Shown: positions 57,911-64,000 of the stretch, piece by piece | Layout of the letters: the number at the start of each line of letters is the position of its first letter | Position numbering within the stretch: position 1 is the first letter of the stretch | Source: Candidatus Dormiibacterota bacterium | GTDB lineage: Bacteria > Chloroflexota > Dormibacteria > Dormibacterales > Dormibacteraceae | Reading direction: 5' to 3' | NCBI GenBank assembly: GCA_003169845.1 | Contig: PNAG01000006.1 | Coordinates: 1-64,000, forward strand | Length of the DNA: 64,000 nucleotides | Notes under the pieces: model-generated | What the model was told of the DNA's origin: nothing | The model's input: only the letters and a program-made list of their open reading frames with translations | Database searches by the model: none | Made by a program: the position numbers and the translations under genes

Positions 57911-60279
57911 TTACGTGCCTCCTTTCCATGGTTTGAGCCGGCCTGGGCATCGTGGATCAGCTTCCAGATCCGGTCCGGGCTGGCCGGCATGTCGACATGC
58001 TTGATTCCAAACGGCGAGAGCGCGTCGCAGACGGCGTTGATGATCGCAATAGAGCTTGCGATCGTGCCGGCCTCACCGATGCCCTTGACGCCAAGCTCGT
58101 TGGTTGGCGATGGGGTGATGGTCCTGCCGAGCTCAAAGACAGGGAACTCGTTGGCGCTCGGGACCAGGTAATCGGTGAACGTTCCTGTCCTCATCTGCCC
58201 CGATTCGTCGTCATAAATGATCTCTTCGTAGAGGGCCTGCGAAATTCCCTGCGCAACTCCGCCATGGATCTGGCCGTCGACGATCATCGGGTTGATGATG
58301 TTGCCGCAGTCGTCGACCGCGATGTAGCGCTTGAGATCGACGTGGCCGGTTTGGGTATCGACCTCGACCACGGCGATGTGAGTCCCGAATGGCCACACGA
58401 AGTTGCTCGGGTCGTAGTACGCGACAGCTTCGAGGCCCTGCTCCATCCCTTCGGGAAGGCCGGCGCCGTACGAGGCGAACGCCACCTCGCCGAACGCCTT
58501 GCGTTTGTCGGGACTGCCCTTGACATAGAAGTGGCCCTGGTCGAAGGCCACGTCCTCTTCAGCCGCTTCAAATAGGTGCGCCGCGATCTTTCGCGCCTTG
58601 TCGACGACCTTCTTGCTCGCCTTGTGCACCGCCATGCCGCCCACCGCGAGCGAGCGGCTGCCGTAGGTTCCATAGCCGAAAGCCGGCCCCTCAGCGGTGT
58701 CGCCGTGCCTCAGCTCGATGGAGTCGTAGGGCACGCCGAGAGTGTCGGCGACGATCTGGGGGAAGGTGGTGTCGTGGCCCTGGCCGTGCGAATGGGTGCC
58801 GACGTAGACCGCGACCGAGCCTGTTGGAAACACGCGAACCTGCGCCGATTCGACCAACGCTATGCCTCCGGTCGCGGGCGCTGTGGCCGCGCTCGGCCCG
58901 AAGCCGCAAATCTCGATCCAGCTCGACATTCCGATACCGAGGTACTTGCCCTTCTTGCGGCCCTCTTCCTGCTCCTTGCGAAGCTTCTCGTAACCCGCGA
59001 TCCCCATGGCCATGTCCATCGCCTTCTCGTAGGCGCCTGAGTCGAAGACCAGGCCGAAGTGATTGGTGTGCGGGAAAGTGGTAATGAAGTTCTTGCGACG
59101 AAGCTCCGCCGGATCCATCTTCAGCTCGCCCGCGAGCAGGTCGATCGCCCGCTCACACAGGTGGGTCGCCTCCGGACGACCAGCGCCTCGATACGGATCG
59201 GTCGGGACCTTGTTGGTCAGGACGCCCACCGTGCGCGCCGCCACATGCTTCCAGTTGTAAGCGCCGCCCGCGAGCAGGCACGCGCATGCCTGGAACGCCG
59301 CGAACGTGCCCATGTACGCACCGATGTCCAGGTACTGGGTCGCCTTGATGAAAACCAGGGTCCCGTCTTTCTTGGCTCCCGCCTCGACTTCGAAGACCTG
59401 GCCTCGGCCGTGGGTGGTGGTCAGGAGCGATTCGGTGCGCGACTCGATCCATTTCACCGGACGACCGCTCAGCTTTGCCGCCGCGGGGACCAGCCAGTCT
59501 TCTGAATACGGGCTGATCTTGGCGCCGAAACCTCCGCCCACGTCGGGCGAGATGACTCGGAGCCGGTTTTCAGGTATCCCCATTGCCCCGCCAAGGAACA
59601 GCCGCACGAAGTGCGGGCTCTGGCTCGACATCCACACGGTCATGGTGCCGTCCGGCTTGGAGTACTCGGCAAGCACGCCGCGGGTCTCCATCGAGGTCGG
59701 CGCCAGCCGCTGCTGGAGGATGCGCGCTTTGATGACCACCTCGGCCTCTTTCATAACCGCCGGGTCATCCGGGATGTAGGTGAGGTCCCAACCGAGATTG
59801 TCCGGTCCGTCCGAGTGGACTTTGGGACTCTTGGCCTCGAGGGCCTTGTCGAGGTCCATCACGGCTGGAAGCTGCTCGTACTCGACGTCGATCAGGTTGG
59901 ATGCGTCGGACGCCTGGTACTTCGTCTCGGCCAGCACCACAGCGACTGGTTCGCCCTGGTACACGACCTCTTTTTCCGCGATCGGAAACCTGGGCGGGAT
60001 CTGCTTCTTCTCCGCCACGAAGGATGGGGTGACGGGCATCGTGCCTGAGAGCACCTTGGCGAAATCCTTGTAGGTGTAGACGGCAACCACTCCAGGCGCC
60101 TTGGTCGCCTGGGTGATGTCGATGCTCTTGACCAGGGCGTGGGCGAACGGGCTGCGAACCACCGATAGGAAGACGGTGCCCGGCCGGGTGAAGTCGTCCA
60201 CGTAGCGACCTTCACCGCTCACAAGGCGCGGGTCTTCGCGGCGATGGATCTTGGCTCCAATCATCGTTGTGACGGCCAT
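57907..60279 (-). CDS. coxL: CO-dehydrogenase-type large (molybdopterin) subunit, form II-like
   Basis: 790 residues, the right length for CoxL-type hydroxylases. Mo-cofactor motifs include DVGGGFGAK, GTHSHGQGHDTTFPQIVADT and GVKGIGEAGTIASS with the catalytic Glu near residue 736. The active-site loop reads PYRGAGR (362-368). Form I CoxL has AYxCSFR with the copper-binding Cys; form II has AYRGAGR, so this protein is form II-like and lacks the copper ligand. Its substrate may be CO at low activity or another small molecule or aldehyde. Start ATG at 60279; 2 nt after the coxS stop. Confidence 0.92.
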   Translation of the reverse strand: MAVTTMIGAKIHRREDPRLVSGEGRYVDDFTRPGTVFLSVVRSPFAHALVKSIDITQATKAPGVVAVYTYKDFAKVLSGTMPVTPSFVAEKKQIPPRFPIAEKEVVYQGEPVAVVLAETKYQASDASNLIDVEYEQLPAVMDLDKALEAKSPKVHSDGPDNLGWDLTYIPDDPAVMKEAEVVIKARILQQRLAPTSMETRGVLAEYSKPDGTMTVWMSSQSPHFVRLFLGGAMGIPENRLRVISPDVGGGFGAKISPYSEDWLVPAAAKLSGRPVKWIESRTESLLTTTHGRGQVFEVEAGAKKDGTLVFIKATQYLDIGAYMGTFAAFQACACLLAGGAYNWKHVAARTVGVLTNKVPTDPYRGAGRPEATHLCERAIDLLAGELKMDPAELRRKNFITTFPHTNHFGLVFDSGAYEKAMDMAMGIAGYEKLRKEQEEGRKKGKYLGIGMSSWIEICGFGPSAATAPATGGIALVESAQVRVFPTGSVAVYVGTHSHGQGHDTTFPQIVADTLGVPYDSIELRHGDTAEGPAFGYGTYGSRSLAVGGMAVHKASKKVVDKARKIAAHLFEAAEEDVAFDQGHFYVKGSPDKRKAFGEVAFASYGAGLPEGMEQGLEAVAYYDPSNFVWPFGTHIAVVEVDTQTGHVDLKRYIAVDDCGNIINPMIVDGQIHGGVAQGISQALYEEIIYDDESGQMRTGTFTDYLVPSANEFPVFELGRTITPSPTNELGVKGIGEAGTIASSIAIINAVCDALSPFGIKHVDMPASPDRIWKLIHDAQAGSNHGKEARK

Positions 60280-60281
60280 GG

Positions 60282-60800
60282 CTATTCCCCTCCCGCGGTT
60301 ACGGCCTGATGGCCCGTGGGCTTCGCCCTGGCGCCGCCCATGGTTTTCGCGGCAGCCTGCACGGACTTGACGATGTTCACGTATCCGGTACACCGGCAGA
60401 GGTTGCCTTCGAGGCCTCTCCGGATCTCATCTTCGGTCGGGTTTGGGTTCTGTTCCAGGAGATAGGCCGCGGCCATGATGAAGCCGGGCGTGCAGTAGCC
60501 GCACTGCAGACCGTGCTCGTCCCAAAACGCCTGCTGCAGCGGGTGGAGCTCCCCGTCCTTGGCCATGCCCTCGATCGTGGTGAGGTTCTTGCCTTCGGCC
60601 TGGACGGCGAACATGGTGCAGCTCTTGACCGCCTTGCCGTCGACGAGGATGGTGCACGCGCCGCACTGGCTCGTGTCGCACCCGATGTGTGTGCCGGTGA
60701 GGCCGACTACGTCGCGCAGGTAGTGCACGAGCAGAAGCCGCGACTCGACCTCGTGCTCGCGCCGGGTTCCGTTGACTGTGGTTGAGACCTTGTGCTTCAT
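60282..60800 (-). CDS. coxS: CO-dehydrogenase-type small (2Fe-2S) subunit
   Basis: 172 residues. The plant-ferredoxin-like cluster is bound by Cys41, Cys46, Cys49 and Cys61 ([17 protein letters not shown]); the second cluster by Cys100, Cys103, Cys135 and Cys137 ([16 protein letters not shown]). All eight ligands are present. The AGGAGGAG before ATG 60800 is a strong ribosome-binding site, and this gene heads the coxS-L-M operon. The C-terminus has a short extension ([16 protein letters not shown]). Confidence 0.95.
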   Translation of the reverse strand: MKHKVSTTVNGTRREHEVESRLLLVHYLRDVVGLTGTHIGCDTSQCGACTILVDGKAVKSCTMFAVQAEGKNLTTIEGMAKDGELHPLQQAFWDEHGLQCGYCTPGFIMAAAYLLEQNPNPTEDEIRRGLEGNLCRCTGYVNIVKSVQAAAKTMGGARAKPTGHQAVTAGGE

Positions 60801-60976
60801 ACGCTCCTCCTAATCCCCTGCCCGGTCGGCCTTGCGGCGCCGGAAGGCCTGACGAGTGGCGAATTGATTCTGTCGACGGGGCTACCTCGCAGCCAGACCT
60901 TTGTGGCGAGCCTTGCTGACTCCCGCCGCCACCCATCCAGACGCGACTCCGATATTGCGCTACTTTTAGCGGCGAA
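60801..60976. promoter_or_regulatory. Divergent intergenic region between coxS and coxG
   Basis: 176 bp must contain both promoters. On the minus side only the AGGAGGAG ribosome-binding site of coxS is clear. On the plus side TACTTT (60961-60966) lies 10 nt before the coxG ATG and is a possible -10. No convincing operator or riboswitch was found. Confidence 0.35.
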
Positions 60977-61582
60977 ATGCAACTAGAAAATTCATTCAGC
61001 GTCGGCGCGCCGCCAGATCGGGTGTTCGCCTACCTGCTGGATGTCAACAAGATCGTGGGCTGTGTCCCGGGTGCGGAGCTCTCCGAGGTCGTGGATCCGA
61101 CCACGTTCAAAGGCAAGGTCAAGATCAAGGTCGGCCCGATTACGGTGGCGTACAACGGCACGGCCAAGATCGTCGACCGCAACGACGCGCAGCGCTCGGC
61201 GACCCTGGAGGCCGAGGGGCGGGAGACCACCGGGCCGGGATCAGCACGCGCCAAGGCGTTGATGAGCGTCGAGCCCGAAGGCGCCGGCTCGACGGTCAAG
61301 ATCGTGACTGACTACAACGTCGCCGGGCGCGTGGCTCAGTTCGGGCGAGGGGTGATGGAAGACGTCTCGCGCAGGATCGTCAACGACATGGCCGCGTGCA
61401 TCAAAGCGAATGTCGAGGCGGCGGAGCCGGCTGCCGACCGCGGGCCTGGGGCCTCGGCCGCGGCCGCCGCGCCGGCGAGCCCGGCGCAACCGGTCACGGC
61501 GAAACCGGTCAATGCGCTGTCGCTCTTCTTCCAGGTCATGTGGTCGGGAATCCGGCACGCGTTCGGAGCGAAGACGACCTAG
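60977..61582 (+). CDS. coxG: CoxG-like SRPBCC protein
   Basis: 201 residues. The CoxG/SRPBCC domain occupies about 1-145: FSVGAPPDRVFAYLLDVNKI, VGCVPGAELSEVV, GKVKIKVGPITVAYNGTAKI, GPGSARAKALMSVEPEG. An Ala/Pro-rich linker (about 148-180) leads to a C-terminal helix (LSLFFQVMWSGIRHAF). In Oligotropha CoxG recruits CO dehydrogenase to the membrane, and recent work links the family to menaquinone delivery to CO dehydrogenase; the menaquinone genes nearby fit that. It is divergent from coxS. Confidence 0.9.
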   Translation: MQLENSFSVGAPPDRVFAYLLDVNKIVGCVPGAELSEVVDPTTFKGKVKIKVGPITVAYNGTAKIVDRNDAQRSATLEAEGRETTGPGSARAKALMSVEPEGAGSTVKIVTDYNVAGRVAQFGRGVMEDVSRRIVNDMAACIKANVEAAEPAADRGPGASAAAAAPASPAQPVTAKPVNALSLFFQVMWSGIRHAFGAKTT

Positions 61583-61590
61583 ACGCGCCT

Positions 61591-62100
61591 CTAGCCGAGA
61601 TAGAGGGCGAGCATCAGGTCGCGGTTGACCATGATCATGGGCTGCGTCCAGCTCTTGGAGTCCACGCCGAAGATCGTGATCGTAGCGTCCACCACCGGGA
61701 AGAATCTCGACTTCAACAGGATCTCGTTGTGCATGGCCGGCTCGGTCGCCTTTGGGAACTCGACCGCCCCGGTCACGAGGAACGTGTCCGCCTGGAACAT
61801 GATGTACCGCCGGATCTGCTCCATGATCTGGTCCGGGGGAGGTGGCTCGGGTTCGATCGTGCGTATGCCGCCGACGAGCGTTTTGCTGAAGAGTCCTTCC
61901 GGGACCCCGTTGAGCGCGACGGCGCCGGGAATCAGCGGCTCCGCGCTTACGTTGCGCAGGTGAAACACCGGCTCTGGATCGTTGATGGTGTCGCGCAGGC
62001 GCCCCCGGATCTGGATCTCGGCGGTGATCCGCTGCGACGGGGTCAGCACGTCGACCTTGCTCCAGGCGATCGAGACACCAAGCGCGCCAGCAGTTTGCAT
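61591..62100 (-). CDS. Hypothetical protein
   Basis: 169 residues, strand-rich with no membrane segment: GALGVSIAWSKVDVLTPSQR, ITAEIQIRGRLRDTINDPEP, YIMFQADTFLVTGAVEFP and ILLKSRFFPVVDATITIFGV. No family recognised. ATG at 62100 is 7 nt after the -10-like TATCCT (minus strand, 62108-62113), suggesting leaderless transcription. It is convergent with coxG (8 nt gap) and divergent from the amidase gene. Confidence 0.6.
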   Translation of the reverse strand: MQTAGALGVSIAWSKVDVLTPSQRITAEIQIRGRLRDTINDPEPVFHLRNVSAEPLIPGAVALNGVPEGLFSKTLVGGIRTIEPEPPPPDQIMEQIRRYIMFQADTFLVTGAVEFPKATEPAMHNEILLKSRFFPVVDATITIFGVDSKSWTQPMIMVNRDLMLALYLG

Positions 62101-62107
62101 GGCGGGC

Positions 62108-62113
62108 AGGATA
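62108..62113 (-). promoter_or_regulatory. -10-like element of the gene at 61591-62100
   Basis: TATCCT on the minus strand, 7 nt before ATG 62100, the same layout as other leaderless-looking starts in this window. Confidence 0.35.
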
Positions 62114-62149
62114 GCGCGGCGGACCCTCCCCACACCTGAGAATTGGCCC

Positions 62150-63307
62150 GTGGAACTGCGCGAGGCGCGCCGGCGGATCGAGGAGCGTGCCGAGCTTCAC
62201 GCCTTTATCTCGATCTCGTCGGAAGAGGGCGCCGGGACGGTGGTCGCAGTCAAAGACCTGGTCGACGTCGCCGGCATGGTCACGACCGCCGGGGGCGTCA
62301 TCCTTCCGAATCAACCGGCCAAGCGGGACGCGCCCGTGGTCCAGCGCATCCGCTCGGAAGGCTGCCTGATCGCCGGCAAGACCAACCTGCACGAGTTCGC
62401 GTTTGGCGTGACCAGCACCAATCCCCACTACGGGAACGTCCTCAACCCACACGATCCAGGCCGCGTGGCGGGCGGCTCGTCCGGCGGCTCGGCGGTGGCC
62501 GTGGCGGCGGCCATGTGCGATTGGGCGGTCGGCAGCGACACGGGCGGCTCGATCCGCATTCCGGCGTCCCTGTGCGGGGTGGTGGGTTTCAAACCGGCGC
62601 TCGGCACGATCGACCTCACCGGGGTGGTGCCGCTCAGCTGGTCGCTGGATACGCTCGGCCCGATGGCGCCGGACGTGGAGCGCGCGGCGCGAGCCTTCTC
62701 CATCATGTCCGGGGAGGCAGTGAGCACCGAGCACGTGGCGAGGCCACGGCTCGCGGTGCCGGCCGGGTGGGTCACGGACCTGGACGCGCCGACCGAGCGC
62801 GCCTGGCGCCTGGTCTCTGAAGGCGTTCCCGAGATCGATTTCGTCGATCGCGCCCGGCTTTTCAGCACCGGCCTGACCATCCTCCTGGTCGAGGCGGCGA
62901 CCTTTCACCGCCGGTGGGCGGGCGAATTCCCGGAGAAGTACGGCTCGGACGTCCTCGCCCACATCCAGCGCGGGCTTGGCGTGCTGGCCGTCGACTTCGA
63001 GGAGGCGCTGCGCGAGCGCTCGCGGCTGGTGGAAGCGTCAGCGCGCGCGATGGAGGGCGTGGACGCTCTCCTGCTGCCCGCGACCGCGATCGTCGCGCCG
63101 CCAGTCGACTCCGGGAACGAGGTGCGCGAGCCGCTCTCGCGATTCACCCGGCCGTTCAACACGACCGGACAGCCGGTCGTCGCTCTTCCCGCGCCTGTAC
63201 GCCGCGGCGGGCTTCCCGTCGGGATGCAGGTCGTCGGGCGCACCAACGCGGACACGCTGCGGGCTGCGTTGTGGTGTGAGCGCGAGTGGCGGAATCTCAC
63301 GCCTTGA
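62150..63307 (+). CDS. Amidase signature family amidase
   Basis: 385 residues. The Ser-cisSer-Lys triad is visible: Lys in TVVAVKDLVDVAGM, cis-Ser in VGSDTGGSIRIPASLCGVVG and nucleophile Ser in GGSSGGSAVAVAAAM. It hydrolyses a carboxamide; the substrate is unknown. The family ranges from indoleacetamide hydrolases to allophanate hydrolase and GatA; the short length and lack of gatB/gatC nearby exclude GatA as a firm call. Start GTG at 62150. Its stop overlaps the methyltransferase start as TTGA. Confidence 0.88.
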   Translation: MELREARRRIEERAELHAFISISSEEGAGTVVAVKDLVDVAGMVTTAGGVILPNQPAKRDAPVVQRIRSEGCLIAGKTNLHEFAFGVTSTNPHYGNVLNPHDPGRVAGGSSGGSAVAVAAAMCDWAVGSDTGGSIRIPASLCGVVGFKPALGTIDLTGVVPLSWSLDTLGPMAPDVERAARAFSIMSGEAVSTEHVARPRLAVPAGWVTDLDAPTERAWRLVSEGVPEIDFVDRARLFSTGLTILLVEAATFHRRWAGEFPEKYGSDVLAHIQRGLGVLAVDFEEALRERSRLVEASARAMEGVDALLLPATAIVAPPVDSGNEVREPLSRFTRPFNTTGQPVVALPAPVRRGGLPVGMQVVGRTNADTLRAALWCEREWRNLTP

Positions 63308-64000
63308 AATCCAAACAGCTGTTCCCGGCGATCTTCAGCCGGCATGCCCTTGAGTACCAGGAACGCCTGGAGCAGGTCATGGCGCGCGGCGAGGCCCGAG
63401 GCAGGATGCGCGTTCTCGAGCTGGTCGACGCGCAGCCAGGCACGCGCGTGCTCGACCTGGCCTGTGGACCGGGGACCCTGAGCCGGTGGCTCGCGCGGCA
63501 CGTCTCGCCGGGCGGCGAGGTCGTCGGAGTTGACCTCGCGGCCGGGATGATCGAGGTGGCCCGGGCGGCCCGGATTCCGAACGCGCGATTCGAAGTCATG
63601 GACATCGAGCAGCTGACGTTCGCCGACGCGTCGTTCGACTTGGCGGCATGCGGGCATGGCCTGCAGTTCGCGCCACAGCTGCCGGTGGCGCTGCGGGAGG
63701 CTCGGCGGGTGCTGCGTCCGAGCGCGCGTTTTGCCGCCAGCGTTCCGGTCGAAGGAACCGATGAGTCGGTCTGGTCGCTCCTCGAAGGTGTCATCGACCG
63801 CTGGCTCCCGCCCGCCGCGCAGGCAGTCGACCAGGGACGCACGCGCGCCCTTGTGTCGGACTTGTACGAGTTTGGGCAGGCCGCGCTCGAAGCAGGATTC
63901 GCCACCGCGCGCGTCGAGCTGATCGAGGAGCAGGTGAGATGGGAATCGGCGGAGCAGCTAGTTTCGATGTTCACGAGCTGGTGGAGCTGCGCATCGCGGC
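63304..64000 (+). CDS. SAM-dependent methyltransferase (UbiE/Methyltransf_11 type), cut by right edge
   Basis: The open frame from TTG 63304 runs off the right edge after 232 codons. SAM motif I is VLDLACGPGTLSRWL (about residues 50-64), motif II EVVGVDLAAGMIEVARAA, post-motif DIEQLTFADASFDLAACG and REARRVLRPSARF, as in UbiE/COQ5-like enzymes. The start overlaps the amidase stop. A menaquinone methyltransferase (MenG) role is conceivable given the menaquinone genes, but its pairing with an amidase argues for something else. The C-terminus is outside the window. Confidence 0.88.
   Translation, partial: MKSKQLFPAIFSRHALEYQERLEQVMARGEARGRMRVLELVDAQPGTRVLDLACGPGTLSRWLARHVSPGGEVVGVDLAAGMIEVARAARIPNARFEVMDIEQLTFADASFDLAACGHGLQFAPQLPVALREARRVLRPSARFAASVPVEGTDESVWSLLEGVIDRWLPPAAQAVDQGRTRALVSDLYEFGQAALEAGFATARVELIEEQVRWESAEQLVSMFTSWWSCASR

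Overview
The window is about 64 kb of GC-rich bacterial chromosome, densely packed on both strands, with many 1-4 bp gene overlaps of the ATGA/GTGA/TTGA kind. No rRNA, tRNA, CRISPR array or transposase was recognised. The mix suggests a soil bacterium of the Terrabacteria side (Chloroflexota / Candidatus Dormibacterota type, with an actinobacterium as the alternative). The grounds are a classical menaquinone pathway, a form II-type CO dehydrogenase cluster, a wax ester/triacylglycerol synthase, several leaderless-looking promoters and repeated DUF222/HNH (13E12-like) genes. This placement is an inference from gene content only.

Layout. 1-622: truncated DUF222/HNH gene. 800-6331: a minus-strand operon for propionyl/methylmalonyl-CoA and beta-oxidation steps (two SCP2 proteins, hydroxyacyl-CoA dehydrogenase, epimerase, mutase catalytic subunit, carboxyltransferase, small membrane protein), divergent from a WS/DGAT. 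7839-12733: a giant S9 peptidase fused to an FHA domain, then a membrane-anchored sulfite-oxidase-like molybdoenzyme. 12819-14233: an intact DUF222/HNH unit with its own promoter and a small coupled leader ORF. 14244-22180: fixC-like flavoprotein, coaE, CoA-transferase, small unknowns, galU, thioesterase, membrane protein, threonine dehydratase and a lone Lrp/AsnC effector domain. 22158-31026: lipid acyltransferase, hydrolases, gltX, lgt, DUF72, rlmN, a metallo-hydrolase and a degenerate kinase-like protein.

31062-36590 is a signalling block: a 1342-residue multi-GAF histidine kinase divergent from a receiver protein, followed by a winged-helix response regulator. The regulator leads a long plus-strand run (M20 amidohydrolase, DUF5317, an FtsH-like membrane AAA+ protease, lytic transglycosylase, MerR regulator, menF, two tandem alpha/beta hydrolases). 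A decayed DUF222/HNH copy (44902-45345) and a PadR/membrane-protein pair sit inside the menaquinone region; menD, menH, menA and menB follow. 50945-63307 is molybdenum-hydroxylase territory: a MocA-like nucleotidyltransferase, endonuclease IV, a CGNR zinc-finger regulator, xdhC-coxE-coxD, coxM-coxL-coxS, divergent coxG, an unknown gene, an amidase and a methyltransferase cut by the right edge.

The strongest unusual signal is the DUF222/HNH family. Three copies (one truncated by the window edge, one intact, one decayed) share a promoter in which a CGAAC-N4-GTTTG palindrome, close to the Gram-positive/mycobacterial LexA box, sits just upstream of a TANNNT -10 element and a start codon 6-7 nt beyond it. 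The same TANNNT-N6/7-start arrangement recurs at unrelated genes. At two divergent gene pairs one symmetric TANNNTA appears to serve both directions. No stretch longer than 300 bases lacks a gene; the largest gaps (623-799, 12734-12854, 35665-35786, 60801-60976) are described in the features.
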